Positions 9,398-18,232 of a stretch of 45,728 nt of DNA are shown piece after piece. Each line of letters opens with the position of its first letter. Positions within the stretch are counted from its first letter, which is position 1. Under the pieces are notes generated by a model. It did not search any database. It was not told the DNA's origin and worked only from the letters and a program-made list of their open reading frames with translations. Position numbers and translations under genes: made by a program. The DNA is from CAYMST01 sp964393115 (GTDB lineage: Bacteria; Bacteroidota; Bacteroidia; Cytophagales; Cyclobacteriaceae): contig CAYMST010000005.1 of NCBI GenBank assembly GCA_964393115.1, forward strand, positions 1 through 45,728, given 5' to 3'.

Positions 9398-9509
9398 AAC
9401 AATTCTTTAATTTCTTAACGCAAATCTAGTGGGAATAATTTCCTGTTATCAATCAAGTTGAAACTTATAAGTACAGATTATGCTACAATTCGTTAAGCTC
9501 TAGCCGGGT

Positions 9510-9532
9510 CCAAACGGTGAAATATCGTTTGG
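9510..9532. repeat. Intergenic hairpin without U-tract
   Basis: CCAAACG and CGTTTGG enclose a 9-base loop. The hairpin is downstream of the CCG-domain gene on its strand, so it may end or stabilise that transcript, but there is no T-run to make it a classic terminator. Confidence 0.4.
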
Positions 9533-9554
9533 TATCCGCGGAGTCTAGAAATAC

Positions 9555-10361
9555 TCATTTTATTTTAGCTCCTATAGACTCTTCGATGAGTTCCGCTAAA
9601 TCTTTTACGGCTACCTCAGATTCTTTTTCTTTATTCTTCACGCCGTCTGACATCATTGTCATACAAAACGGACACGCCGTAGCGATTGTCTTCGCACCTG
9701 TTGAGAGCGCCTCTTCCGTTCTTTCTATATTGATTTCTTTATCTCCCTTTTCGGCATCTTTGAACATCTGCGCCCCTCCGGCACCACAACAGAGTCCTTT
9801 GGTTCGGCACCTTTTCATCTCCACCAGCTCAGCATCAAGCACCTGCAGTACTTCCCTTGGCGCATTATAAACTCCGTTTACCCGACCTAGATAGCAGGAA
9901 TCATGAAAAGTAATTTTTTTACCTTTAAAAGGTTGTCCGTCGCTAGTAGTAATTTTTCCTTCGTTGATAAGTTGCTGTAAAAAGGTGGCATGATGAATGA
10001 CCTCAAAGTTACCACCGAGCTCTGGATACTCGTTTTTAAGTGTGTTGAAGCAATGGGGACAGGCAGTGACAATTTTCTTTACCTCATACCCCTTTAGCAC
10101 TTCGATATTGGTAGCAGCTTGCATCTGAAAAAGAAACTCGTTGCCAGCTCGCCGTGCTGGGTCACCTGTACAAGACTCTTCTTCCCCTAAGACCGCAAAG
10201 TTAATTTCTAAGAAATTCAGTATCCGCACGAACGCTTTAGTGACTCGTTTGTACCGGTCATCGAATGATCCGGCGCAACCGACCCAAAAAAGTATGTCAG
10301 CCTGTTTGCCTTCTGCAGCCAACTCTGCCAATGTGGGTATCTGTATGGTGTCTAATTTCAT
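9555..10361 (-). CDS. CCG-domain Fe-S oxidoreductase subunit (heterodisulfide-reductase B / GlcF-like)
   Basis: A 268-residue soluble protein made of two cysteine-rich CCG domains. First: WVGCAG near residue 28, ESCTGDPARR near 62, TACPHC near 99. Second: HDSCYLGR near 153, GLCCGAGGAQMF near 188, TACPFC near 229. CCG domains hold non-cubane 4Fe-4S clusters or other Fe-S centres that carry out disulfide or two-electron chemistry in HdrB, GlcF, LutA and related proteins. Here it is a separate gene 98 bp downstream of a membrane 4Fe-4S protein that corresponds to the N-terminal half of fused HdrD-like proteins. The pair likely forms one electron-transfer complex at the inner membrane (inference). 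Partner dehydrogenase is not in the window. Confidence 0.85.
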   Translation of the reverse strand: MKLDTIQIPTLAELAAEGKQADILFWVGCAGSFDDRYKRVTKAFVRILNFLEINFAVLGEEESCTGDPARRAGNEFLFQMQAATNIEVLKGYEVKKIVTACPHCFNTLKNEYPELGGNFEVIHHATFLQQLINEGKITTSDGQPFKGKKITFHDSCYLGRVNGVYNAPREVLQVLDAELVEMKRCRTKGLCCGAGGAQMFKDAEKGDKEINIERTEEALSTGAKTIATACPFCMTMMSDGVKNKEKESEVAVKDLAELIEESIGAKIK

Positions 10362-10459
10362 GTCTGTAAGTTTATGCCTATGGATACATGGAATTCGCGC
10401 TAAACTTATTCATCTTCAGTTGTGCTTGGGACTTCAAAGTTTATGCTCATTTCATCGGT

Positions 10460-11782
10460 TTATTTTTTGAGTTCGTTAGCCCAGTTGAAACGATCTGATG
10501 GAGCAAATTTCCAAGGGGCAAAATTGGTTTCGACATTCGCGAACATAGCATTCCAAGAGGCTGGGGATGCCGATGCTTCCATAGCCTCGTAGCGTCTGAG
10601 CTGTAGGATGATGGATAACGGATCAATATTGATTGGACAAGCTTCTACACACGCATTACAGCTGGTACATGCGTTGATTTCCTCTGAAGAAATGTATCCT
10701 CCAAGCAGTGGTTTTTCGCTTTCCCAAGGATTGTTCCCTTTTGCTATTTCATCTCCTGCTTCTTCAAGTCGGTCTCTGGTGTCCATCATCACTTTGCGAG
10801 GGCTTAATTTTTTGCCTGTTAAATTTGCTGGACACGATGAAGTACATCGACCGCACTCGGTACAAGAATAAGCGTCCATGAGGTTTTTCCAAGTGAGGTT
10901 TCTTACATCATTAGTACCAAATTGGAAGTCTTCTGGAGGAACATCTCCGCTTTCGATTGCACCTGAAAGCATACTCTGTACTTCCTTGGTGACTTCGGGG
11001 ATATTACTCATTTTCCCTCTTGGGTTGAGATTTGAGAAATACGTATTCGGGAATGCTAGAAAAATATGAAGGTGTTTCGAATATGTGACGTAAACGGCAA
11101 AAGCCAGAATTCCGATGATATGAAACCACCACGCAAAACGCTCTACCAACACTAATGATTGCATGTCAATTCCTTGGAACAGGGGAATAATAATCGCACT
11201 AAATACCATTTTACCGGTTTGTGGATAATGCGCTGCCTGCATGGATTGCAATACTTGATCCGATGCATTCATAGTGAGAATGGCGGCCATAAGGATCACC
11301 TCAAAAATCAATATCAAGTTAGCATCTAAAAATGGCCATCCGGACATTTCCGGTTTATGAAATCTTTCCGTTTTGAGGATATTTCTTCTGATTAAAAATA
11401 TGACACAGGAAACCAAGACCGCAACTGCTAAAAACTCAAATACATTCATGGCAACAGGGTAAAGACTACCAAGAAATGGAGCAAATACTCGGTGAGTACC
11501 TAAAAGTCCATCGATTATAAATTCTAATACTTCCAGGTTGATGATCAAAAAGCCAGCGTAAATTAGGAAATGCAAAAATGCAGGAATTGGTCTTTTGAAC
11601 ATTTTCTTTTGTCCAAAGGCGATAAGAAGCATCGTCTTTAAGCGCTGAGAGTTTGGGACATCACCTATATCTCCAGGCTTTCCGATGGATATGTTTTTCC
11701 GAATCCGGTGAATGCGTTTTGTCAGGAAATATCCAGCAATAGACAGGATGATCAGGAAAACAATTTGGCTAACAATTATCAT
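10460..11782 (-). CDS. Membrane Fe-S oxidoreductase (NarI-like membrane domain plus two 4Fe-4S clusters)
   Basis: A 440-residue protein. A first hydrophobic helix (2-22) is followed by membrane helices at about 65-85, 110-130, 155-175 and 225-245; this four-helix part resembles NarI-type heme b subunits. The C-terminal half is cytoplasmic with two ferredoxin motifs, Cys307-310-313-317 (CTECGRCTSSCP) and Cys372-375-378-382 (CTSCNACVEACP). It is the HdrD/HdrE-like membrane electron carrier of the two-gene unit with the CCG-domain protein next to it. Such units connect an unidentified donor (acyl-CoA dehydrogenase, lactate or glycolate type) to quinone. Its quinone/heme ligands cannot be assigned safely from sequence alone. 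Confidence 0.85.
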   Translation of the reverse strand: MIIVSQIVFLIILSIAGYFLTKRIHRIRKNISIGKPGDIGDVPNSQRLKTMLLIAFGQKKMFKRPIPAFLHFLIYAGFLIINLEVLEFIIDGLLGTHRVFAPFLGSLYPVAMNVFEFLAVAVLVSCVIFLIRRNILKTERFHKPEMSGWPFLDANLILIFEVILMAAILTMNASDQVLQSMQAAHYPQTGKMVFSAIIIPLFQGIDMQSLVLVERFAWWFHIIGILAFAVYVTYSKHLHIFLAFPNTYFSNLNPRGKMSNIPEVTKEVQSMLSGAIESGDVPPEDFQFGTNDVRNLTWKNLMDAYSCTECGRCTSSCPANLTGKKLSPRKVMMDTRDRLEEAGDEIAKGNNPWESEKPLLGGYISSEEINACTSCNACVEACPINIDPLSIILQLRRYEAMEASASPASWNAMFANVETNFAPWKFAPSDRFNWANELKK

Positions 11783-11807
11783 TTAAGTCTTCTTTTTTTA
11801 GATACGA

Positions 11808-11838
11808 TTTGCACAAATCAAAAAGTTATGTACTTTTG
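11808..11838 (+). promoter_or_regulatory. Bacteroidota-type promoter of tRNA-Phe
   Basis: TTTG at 11808-11811 is followed 19 bases later by TACTTTTG (11831-11838), a full match to the Bacteroidota -33/-7 pattern TTTG...TAnnTTTG. Transcription should start near 11845, a dozen bases before the tRNA. Confidence 0.8.
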
Positions 11839-11856
11839 CACCTCGTTTTTAAGCAG

Positions 11857-11929
11857 GGTGCTGTAGCTCAGTTGGTAGAGCATCGGACTGAAAATCCGTG
11901 AGTCGGTGGTTCGAATCCACTCAGCACCA
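11857..11929 (+). tRNA. tRNA-Phe (anticodon GAA)
   Basis: The 73-base cloverleaf has acceptor GGTGCTG / CAGCACC with discriminator A11929, a D arm with GCTC and GAGC, the anticodon loop CTGAAAA with GAA at 11890-11892, and a T arm with TTCGAAT. The 3' CCA is not encoded. The anticodon stem has a T-T mismatch at its outer pair and the T stem a G-T pair, both tolerable. Own promoter upstream and terminator downstream; neighbours are on the opposite strand. Confidence 0.95.
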
Positions 11930-11941
11930 CTAAAACGATCC

Positions 11942-11971
11942 AAAGCTCTTCATTTTTGAAGAGCTTTTTTT
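11942..11971. terminator. Rho-independent terminator after tRNA-Phe
   Basis: A 10-bp stem (AAAGCTCTTC / GAAGAGCTTT) with loop ATTTTT followed by more T. It ends the tRNA transcript and may also end mazG, which converges on it from the right. Confidence 0.85.
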
Positions 11972-12032
11972 ATATACATATACTCGAATAAGCGAAAAAA
12001 TGTTCTGCGTGCCGAGTATTTTTCTAAGTGGC

Positions 12033-12854
12033 TTAAAGCTTCTTAGCCGCTTCCCAATACTGATCCATCTCTGCCAGTGTCATCTCTGATAAAGGTTTGC
12101 CAAGTTTTTTGGCTTCCTCTTCCAAATACTGAAATCGCTTGATGAATTTTTTGTTGGTTCTTTCTAGCGCTTCTTCTGCGTTTATATCCAAAAATCTAGA
12201 GTAGTTGATAAGGGAAAACATCAAGTCACCAAATTCACCTTCTGCTCGCTTTCGATCAATTTGGTCCGACTTCTCAATATTGAATTCAGCCTTGAACTCT
12301 TGCATTTCCTCTTCTACCTTTTCCCAGACTTGTTGTTTTTCGTCCCAATCAAAGCCTACTCCCCTTGCTTTTTCTTGAATGCGCATCGCCTTCACGAGTG
12401 CAGGTAATGACTTAGGGACACCGCCTAGAACGGATTTCTTTTTATTGCCCTTTTCTTGAAGTTTTATTTTCTCCCAGTTGGCTTTTACCGCTTCTTCATC
12501 TTCAGCATTTACGTTACCATAAATGTGTGGATGCCGCCTAATTAATTTTTCACACACTTGATTTAAGACGTCCGCCACGTTAAAAGATTTGGTTTCAGAT
12601 GCGATTTTGGAATAGAAAACGATGTGAAGAAAAATATCTCCCAGTTCATTTTTTATTTCTTCCATGTCATTTTCCAGAATAGCGTCTGACAGTTCGAATG
12701 TCTCTTCAATAGTCAGGTAGCGCAGGCTTGCTATGGTTTGCTTTTTGTCCCAAGGACAATTTTCACGAAGCTCATCCATAATGGTAAGTAGCCGGTCAAA
12801 GGCTTTGAGCTTAGACTGTCTGTCGGGATCGGTGGTGTCATTAAAAGACTTCAT
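12033..12854 (-). CDS. mazG: MazG nucleoside triphosphate pyrophosphohydrolase
   Basis: A 273-residue all-alpha enzyme that hydrolyses (d)NTPs to NMP and pyrophosphate and cleans damaged nucleotides. Two MazG units are visible. The first has NCPWDKKQT near residue 34, TIEETFELSDAI near 48 and EIKNELGDIFLHIVF near 65, with the Mg-binding EExxE and ExxD residues. The second has GVGFDWDEKQQVWEKVEEE near 166 and EFGDLMFSLINYSRF near 207. Length is that of the housekeeping two-domain MazG rather than of phage single-domain forms. It is transcribed toward the tRNA-Phe terminator and divergently from a small membrane protein. Confidence 0.95.
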   Translation of the reverse strand: MKSFNDTTDPDRQSKLKAFDRLLTIMDELRENCPWDKKQTIASLRYLTIEETFELSDAILENDMEEIKNELGDIFLHIVFYSKIASETKSFNVADVLNQVCEKLIRRHPHIYGNVNAEDEEAVKANWEKIKLQEKGNKKKSVLGGVPKSLPALVKAMRIQEKARGVGFDWDEKQQVWEKVEEEMQEFKAEFNIEKSDQIDRKRAEGEFGDLMFSLINYSRFLDINAEEALERTNKKFIKRFQYLEEEAKKLGKPLSEMTLAEMDQYWEAAKKL

Positions 12855-12924
12855 GCGGATAGGGAACTTAAAGAATTATGAATCAGTTTATTTTCAAAAG
12901 CTAAACTTACACGTTCCTATTGTC

Positions 12925-12932
12925 TATTTTTG
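12925..12932 (+). promoter_or_regulatory. -7 box of the small Cys-rich membrane protein gene
   Basis: TATTTTTG matches TAnnTTTG and ends 18 bases before the ATG at 12951. An upstream TTTG is not clear. A transcript from this box would begin after the TTG at 12930, which supports the later start codon. Confidence 0.5.
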
Positions 12933-12950
12933 TACCAAAGAATAAGAAAG

Positions 12951-13190
12951 ATGACATTATTACTCACCATCGGATTTATTGCATTGTTTTTTGTCCTCAT
13001 GTCTGTTCGCTTGATTTTCATAAAGAACGGTGAGTTCAAAGGGACTTGCGCTTCTCAGAACCCATATCTCAACCGAGATGGAGCGACTACATGTGGTTAC
13101 TGTGGAAAGACCGTGAACCCGGGAGAGGGGTGCGGTGATGATAAGCCTACTATGACGGAGGTCGAAAAGGTTATGGCGAAATTCTCTTAA
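12951..13190 (+). CDS. Small single-pass membrane protein with conserved cysteines
   Basis: A 79-residue protein. Residues 2-22 are one hydrophobic helix (MTLLLTIGFIALFFVLMSV). After a short basic stretch comes FKGTCASQNP, then TTCGYCGK and a further GC near residue 61: four or so cysteines in a C...CxxC...C pattern, outside or inside depending on topology. The layout (N-terminal helix, a G-T/S-C motif, then CxxC) recalls NqrM/DUF539, the maturation factor of Na+-NQR, but the match is short and no nqr genes are in the window. The start at 12951 is preferred because a TTG seven codons upstream lies within the likely promoter. Function unknown. Confidence 0.72.
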   Translation: MTLLLTIGFIALFFVLMSVRLIFIKNGEFKGTCASQNPYLNRDGATTCGYCGKTVNPGEGCGDDKPTMTEVEKVMAKFS

Positions 13191-13282
13191 TTCGCAGTTC
13201 TAAAACGTTACCATATTCTTTTCATTTAGAGCAGTATTCTGAAAATATGTTGGATAAACATGTGTAAACTGCAAAATTTCAA

Positions 13283-13312
13283 TTTGTGGTTTGAGGGTAA
13301 TACCTATTTTTG
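13283..13312 (+). promoter_or_regulatory. Promoter of glmM
   Basis: TTTG at 13283-13286 and TATTTTTG at 13305-13312, 18 bases apart. Transcription would start near 13319, which places the upstream TTG at 13310 outside the transcript and supports the ATG at 13337. Confidence 0.65.
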
Positions 13313-13336
13313 CCACCCAAATTTGTAATAGTGCCT

Positions 13337-14731
13337 ATGACTTTGATCAAATCAATCTCCGGTATACGTGGAACCATTGGTGGTAAACCAGGAGAGTCGC
13401 TTTCCCCCTTGGACGTTGTGAAATACACAGCAGCCTATGGGACATGGGTGAAAAAAGAATCAAAATCAAATAAAATAGTAATAGGAAGAGATGCCCGAAT
13501 AAGCGGTGCTTTGGTTTCCGACCTTGTTTGTAATACGCTGATTTCGATGGGGTTTCATGTTGTTGACTTAGGTCTAACAACTACTCCAACTACTGAAGTT
13601 GCCGTCGAAGCTGAAGGGGCTGATGGAGGTATCATCCTTACGGCCAGCCATAACCCTATTCAGTGGAACGCTTTAAAACTCCTCAATAACAAAGGAGAGT
13701 TCATAAGCGCGACGGATGGTGCTGAAATTCTTGAGATTGCGTCTAAAGACGAATATGAGTTTGTAGATGTGAAAAAGCTGGGTAATCGCTCCGAAAAGGA
13801 TTATCTGGATTACCACATTGACGAAATTCTTAAACTTAATCTTGTCGATGTAGAAGCCATAAAAGCAAGAAAGTTTAAAGTAGTTGTCGATGCAGTGAAC
13901 TCTACAGGGGGTATATCAGTGCCAAAGCTCTTACAAAAGTTAGGCGTCGAACAAATCAAAGAACTGAATTGTGAACCTACTGGTCGCTTTGCACATAATC
14001 CCGAACCACTCCCTGAGAATATTCGTGAGATCTGTGCAGAAGTGCAGAATGGTCAATATGACCTGGGTATCGTAGTGGATCCAGATGTCGATAGACTAGC
14101 ACTTGTTCGTCATGATGGGACACCTTTCGGCGAAGAATACACCCTCGTTGCTGTTGCGGACTACGTGCTTTCCAAAACACCAGGGAATACCGTGTCTAAT
14201 TTATCTTCCACCAGAGCGCTTCGAGATGTAACTGAAAAATATGGGAATTCCTATTTTCCTTCAGCAGTTGGAGAGGTGAACGTGGTTTCCAAGATGAAAG
14301 AAGTGAGCGCTGTAATTGGTGGGGAAGGAAATGGAGGGATTATCTACCCTGAGTTACACTACGGTCGCGATGCCTTGGTGGGTATTGCGTTGTTTTTAAG
14401 TCATCTGGCTCATTTTGGAAAAAACTCCTCCATGTTACGTCTAAAGTATCCTGCTTATCATATTTCGAAAAATAAGATTGAGCTAACTGCAGATATGGAT
14501 ATCGAAAACCTGCTGGTTAGAATTCAAAAGAAATACAAAAAGCAGCCTATTAATACTATTGACGGAGTAAAGATTGAATTTGATAATGAATGGGTACACT
14601 TGCGTAAATCCAATACGGAACCCATCATTCGCATTTATTCTGAGTCTGAGTCGCAGTCCACTGCTGATCACTTAGCTAATAAAATTATTTCTGATTTCAA
14701 GGAATTGATCAGTGAAAAAGAAGTAATCTAA
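13337..14731 (+). CDS. glmM: Phosphoglucosamine mutase GlmM
   Basis: A 464-residue alpha-D-phosphohexomutase that converts glucosamine-6-phosphate to glucosamine-1-phosphate for UDP-GlcNAc, hence peptidoglycan and LPS. Four domain signatures are in order: the phosphoserine loop TASHNP with Ser104, the Mg loop DPDVDRLALV, the sugar loop GEGNGGIIYPE and the phosphate loop RKSNTEPIIRIY. The Gly-Ile-Arg-Gly start (SGIRGTIGG) is typical. The ATG at 13337 is chosen from the promoter position. It is followed after 15 bp by a cysteine desulfurase gene; the two are probably cotranscribed. Close relatives can be phosphomannomutases, but this sequence has the GlmM-like Bacteroidota form. Confidence 0.9.
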   Translation: MTLIKSISGIRGTIGGKPGESLSPLDVVKYTAAYGTWVKKESKSNKIVIGRDARISGALVSDLVCNTLISMGFHVVDLGLTTTPTTEVAVEAEGADGGIILTASHNPIQWNALKLLNNKGEFISATDGAEILEIASKDEYEFVDVKKLGNRSEKDYLDYHIDEILKLNLVDVEAIKARKFKVVVDAVNSTGGISVPKLLQKLGVEQIKELNCEPTGRFAHNPEPLPENIREICAEVQNGQYDLGIVVDPDVDRLALVRHDGTPFGEEYTLVAVADYVLSKTPGNTVSNLSSTRALRDVTEKYGNSYFPSAVGEVNVVSKMKEVSAVIGGEGNGGIIYPELHYGRDALVGIALFLSHLAHFGKNSSMLRLKYPAYHISKNKIELTADMDIENLLVRIQKKYKKQPINTIDGVKIEFDNEWVHLRKSNTEPIIRIYSESESQSTADHLANKIISDFKELISEKEVI

Positions 14732-14746
14732 AATTTAGAGTCAGTC

Positions 14747-15877
14747 GTGGAAGTATATTTTGATAACGCTGCTACTACCCCAATAGATGAGAGGGTGGTT
14801 GAGGTCATGAAACCGTACTTCCACGATACGTTTGGTAATCCCTCCTCCATCCATAACCATGGACGTGACGCGAAAAGTGTCATTGAAAATGCTCGAAAGT
14901 CTGTTGCTCTACAGCTTGGTGCTTCGCCTTCCGAAATTTTTTTCACCTCAGGGGGGACCGAATCTGACAATACGGCCATTTTAGGGACGATCTTAAAATA
15001 TGGCATTAAGGCTATAATCACTTCACCACTTGAACATCATGCTGTTTTACATAGTGCTGAGTTTTTTTCAGACCACTTTGGCGTTTCGCTTCACTTTGTT
15101 GAAATAGACCAAAAAGGAAGGGTTAACCTCAACCATTTGGAAGAGCTAGTTAAGAAATTCCCGAACGCCCTGGTAACACTGATGCATGGAAACAATGAAG
15201 TGGGTAACTTGTCTGATATATCCGCGATTGGTGAACTATGCTTACAAAATGAGGCTATATTTCACTCGGATATGGTACAAACGGTAGGTCATTTTCCTAT
15301 TGATCTGTCCAATCTGCCGGTACAACTTGCAGCGGCTTCAGCCCATAAATTTCATGGACCAAAGGGGGTTGGTATGCTCTATGTATCAGGTGATTTTCCA
15401 ATTTCTCCGTTTATACACGGTGGTGCTCAAGAACGAAACTTACGCGGTGGTACAGAGAATATCATGGGTATTGTGGGAATGGCCAAGGCTTTGGAACTCG
15501 CAAATGCTGAGCTATCTGATCGAAAGAGGAAAGTTGAACGCATCAAAAGACATGTGATTGAGAACATCAACACAAACCTTCCTGATATAGAATTTAACGG
15601 TCTATCCGATGATCTTGAAAACAGCTTATATACCGTGCTTAGCCTATCTACTCCTCCGTCGGACATCAATGAAATGCTCCTTTTCAAACTGGATATATCC
15701 AAAATCTCGCTGTCAGGAGGTAGTGCTTGCGCCAGCGGCTCGAGTTTAGGGTCCCATGTAATAGAAGCACTGGATATAAATCCTGAGAAAGGAACACTCA
15801 GGCTTTCGTTCAGCCATATGAATACCTTGGAAGAGGCTGATTATGTGCTTGATATTCTGTCCAAGACCCTTGGATGA
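14747..15877 (+). CDS. Cysteine desulfurase (NifS/IscS family)
   Basis: A 376-residue PLP enzyme that takes sulfur from cysteine for Fe-S clusters or thiolated tRNA. The N-terminal YFDNAATTP, the ASAHKFHGPKG loop with PLP lysine Lys201, and the flexible loop SGGSACASGS with the persulfide Cys328 are all present. The loop is short and followed by SGSSLGSH, as in group I NifS/IscS enzymes. Translation starts at a GTG (14747); no ATG lies close in frame before the conserved N-terminus. Only 15 bp separate it from glmM. No isc or suf genes are next to it; the mnmD gene for 2-thiouridine tRNA lies 3 kb downstream, which may only be chance. Confidence 0.92.
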   Translation: MEVYFDNAATTPIDERVVEVMKPYFHDTFGNPSSIHNHGRDAKSVIENARKSVALQLGASPSEIFFTSGGTESDNTAILGTILKYGIKAIITSPLEHHAVLHSAEFFSDHFGVSLHFVEIDQKGRVNLNHLEELVKKFPNALVTLMHGNNEVGNLSDISAIGELCLQNEAIFHSDMVQTVGHFPIDLSNLPVQLAAASAHKFHGPKGVGMLYVSGDFPISPFIHGGAQERNLRGGTENIMGIVGMAKALELANAELSDRKRKVERIKRHVIENINTNLPDIEFNGLSDDLENSLYTVLSLSTPPSDINEMLLFKLDISKISLSGGSACASGSSLGSHVIEALDINPEKGTLRLSFSHMNTLEEADYVLDILSKTLG

Positions 15878-15912
15878 TCAGCGCAATAAAACTGAAAGAC
15901 CTGTTCTAAATC

Positions 15913-15931
15913 AAGAGAAAAAGTTTCTCTT
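15913..15931 (+). terminator. Possible terminator after the glmM-desulfurase operon
   Basis: Perfect 8-bp hairpin AAGAGAAA / TTTCTCTT with a 3-base loop, followed by TCTGG, so the T-tract is poor. A weak rho-independent terminator at best. Confidence 0.4.
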
Positions 15932-15999
15932 TCTGGAATCATTTTTAGTTCCAATCACAAAAAATCAAGACGTTTAGAGGAATCCTTCAATCGAACAAA

Positions 16000-16029
16000 T
16001 TGATTCTTGCCGTTTGGGTTGTAATTTTG
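16000..16029 (+). promoter_or_regulatory. Promoter of fumC
   Basis: TTG at 16000-16002 and TAATTTTG at 16022-16029, spaced 19 bases. The predicted start near 16036 gives a leader of about 30 bases before the ATG at 16067. Confidence 0.65.
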
Positions 16030-16066
16030 ATCATCATTATAATCAACTAAAACTAGGTCAGATATT

Positions 16067-17467
16067 ATGGAATTCCGCATTGAAAAAGATACTATGGGGG
16101 AGGTAAAGGTGCCAGCCGATAAATACTGGGGAGCCCAAACCCAGCGATCCCTACAAAACTTCAAAATTGGTGGTGAGCCAATGAGAATGCCTTTGGAAGT
16201 GGTCAAAGCTTTTTCTATACTGAAGAAATCAGCAGCAGAGGCGAATGCCGAACTAGGTGTTCTTTCTTCCGACAAGGCGAAATTAATTGGTCAGGTATGT
16301 GATGAGATATTAGCTGGCGATCATGACGATCAGTTTCCATTGGTAGTATGGCAAACTGGATCAGGTACCCAGTCGAATATGAACTCCAATGAGGTGATTG
16401 CCAATCGAGGCCATGTCATCTCAGGAGGTACCCTGACAGATGATAAAAAAGCTTTGCACCCAAATGACGACGTCAATAAGTCTCAGTCTTCCAACGACAC
16501 GTTCCCTACAGCTATGCACATAGCGGGTTATAAAGCCCTTGTCGAAAGGACTATCCCGCAAATCGAGAAGTTAAGAGATACACTAGACCAGAAAGCCAAA
16601 GCTTTTGCTGATGTAGTGAAAATTGGTAGAACGCATTTCATGGATGCTACTCCACTAACACTAGGGATGGAGTTCTCTGGTTATGTAAGTCAATTAAATC
16701 ACGGTTTAAAGGCTCTGGCAAATACATTACCACACCTTTCTGAATTGGCTCTTGGCGGAACAGCAGTTGGTACAGGTCTGAATACCCCAAAGGGATATGA
16801 TGTGCTGGTAGCGGAGAAAATAGCCAAGTATAGCGGTCAACCCTTTGTAACGGCAGAGAATAAATTTGAGTCCTTGGCAGCACATGATGCCGTAGTTGAA
16901 AGCCATGGAGCCTTGAAGCAGTTGGCAGTGAGCCTCATGAAGATTGGTAATGACATTCGTATGTTGTCTTCTGGACCAAGAAGTGGTATCGGTGAGATAA
17001 AAATACCAGAGAACGAGCCAGGCTCTTCTATCATGCCAGGTAAGGTTAATCCCACTCAGTGTGAAGCGTTGACGATGGTCTGTGCTCAGGTCATGGGTAA
17101 TGATGTAGCTGTTTCTGTGGGAGGAGCAAACGGTCACTTTGAACTGAATGTCTTTAAACCGATGATGATCTATAACCTACTTGCATCGGCTAGAATCCTT
17201 GGAGATGCTTGCGAATCCTTTAATGATAACTGTGCATACGGCATTGAACCAAATGCTCCTGTGATAGAAGAAAAGTTAGAGAAATCGCTCATGTTGGTGA
17301 CCGCGTTAAACCCTCACATAGGATATGAAAATGCAGCGAAAATTGCAAAAAAAGCGCATAAAGAAGGAACCACCTTGCGTGAAGCAGCGATTGATTTAGG
17401 GCTGCTTACCAACGAGCAATTTGACAAATGGGTGGTGCCTAAAAACATGATTGGTAGCTTGAAATAG
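16067..17467 (+). CDS. fumC: Class II fumarate hydratase
   Basis: A 466-residue homotetrameric TCA-cycle enzyme that interconverts fumarate and malate without an Fe-S cluster. Signatures: QTGSGTQSNMNSNEV near residue 105, the KSQSSNDTFPTAMH block near 138, GRTHFMDATP near 185 and the superfamily signature GSSIMPGKVNP from residue 319, with the catalytic SS-loop serine at 320 or 321. It is single in its transcript, with a promoter just upstream, and followed 74 bp later by a SPOR-domain gene. Aspartate ammonia-lyase is the nearest alternative, but QTGSGTQSNMN and the tail fit fumarase. Confidence 0.95.
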   Translation: MEFRIEKDTMGEVKVPADKYWGAQTQRSLQNFKIGGEPMRMPLEVVKAFSILKKSAAEANAELGVLSSDKAKLIGQVCDEILAGDHDDQFPLVVWQTGSGTQSNMNSNEVIANRGHVISGGTLTDDKKALHPNDDVNKSQSSNDTFPTAMHIAGYKALVERTIPQIEKLRDTLDQKAKAFADVVKIGRTHFMDATPLTLGMEFSGYVSQLNHGLKALANTLPHLSELALGGTAVGTGLNTPKGYDVLVAEKIAKYSGQPFVTAENKFESLAAHDAVVESHGALKQLAVSLMKIGNDIRMLSSGPRSGIGEIKIPENEPGSSIMPGKVNPTQCEALTMVCAQVMGNDVAVSVGGANGHFELNVFKPMMIYNLLASARILGDACESFNDNCAYGIEPNAPVIEEKLEKSLMLVTALNPHIGYENAAKIAKKAHKEGTTLREAAIDLGLLTNEQFDKWVVPKNMIGSLK

Positions 17468-17541
17468 AACTATCTATACGTCTAATATCAAATTATTTAG
17501 GTACCTTGCGAGAAGAATAAAAATCAAAATTGTACCATATC

Positions 17542-18168
17542 ATGAAAAAGGTAGTAATAATGCTTTGTTTCACGGGTTTGATTTCTATTTGTTCTGTGAA
17601 TGCTCAGATGTCTAAAAAAGAGCAAAAAGAATGGAAAAAGAAATTGAAATCATTGTCACCTGATGACTACAAAAATCTAGTTGACGAAAATAAAAGAGTA
17701 AAAAACCAAGCAGCATCATTGAAGAATGAGCTTGGTGGATATGAAAGTAAGCTAAATGATAGAGATAATCAAATATCTCAATATCAAGAGCAAATATCTA
17801 CACTAAGAAGTGAATTGGCGGCTACCAAGCGCAAGTTATCTTCTAAACCTCAAGCTAAAGCTCCCGCGAAAAAGGGGGTTAGAGCTGAGAAGGTAGATTT
17901 ATCCGGTGTTGTTTTTAAAGTACAAATTGGTGCCTTTAGAAACAAAGACTTGTCGAAGTATCTAAATAACAATAAAAACTTCTCTGGCGATGTCGGAGCT
18001 GATGGTCTAATGCGTTATACACTTGGTATCTTCAGGGACTATTGGGAGGCAGATACGTTTAAAAAATACCTTCGCGAAATGGGGGTTAAGGATGCTTGGA
18101 TCGTATCATTCAAAGATGGCAATCGCGTTCCCATCAAAGATGTCTTAGAGGGAGTTATCAAGAGCTAG
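17542..18168 (+). CDS. Secreted SPOR-domain protein with coiled coil
   Basis: A 208-residue protein with a signal peptide (MKKVVIMLCFTGLISICSVNAQ), a highly charged coiled coil at about residues 35-95 (KNELGGYESKLNDRDNQISQY region), a Pro/Ala/Lys linker and a C-terminal SPOR-like domain (FKVQIGAFRN, near 132, to the end). SPOR domains bind denuded glycan strands of peptidoglycan; this protein is therefore expected in the periplasm. The ATG at 17542 starts directly at the signal peptide, better than a TTG four codons upstream. A perfect 10-bp terminator follows. Function beyond peptidoglycan association is unknown. Confidence 0.82.
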   Translation: MKKVVIMLCFTGLISICSVNAQMSKKEQKEWKKKLKSLSPDDYKNLVDENKRVKNQAASLKNELGGYESKLNDRDNQISQYQEQISTLRSELAATKRKLSSKPQAKAPAKKGVRAEKVDLSGVVFKVQIGAFRNKDLSKYLNNNKNFSGDVGADGLMRYTLGIFRDYWEADTFKKYLREMGVKDAWIVSFKDGNRVPIKDVLEGVIKS

Positions 18169-18202
18169 TTGCTGTCAGTGACAAAGCTTTAAAATAGATT
18201 AG

Positions 18203-18232
18203 CCCGAGTTTGTTACAAACTCGGGTTTTTTT
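18203..18232 (+). terminator. Strong rho-independent terminator
   Basis: CCCGAGTTTG / CAAACTCGGG with a TTA loop and seven T. It ends the SPOR-protein transcript. Confidence 0.9.

Noticed and set aside
13310..13336. Upstream TTG start for glmM
   Set aside because: It overlaps the likely -7 box, so it would not be in the transcript.
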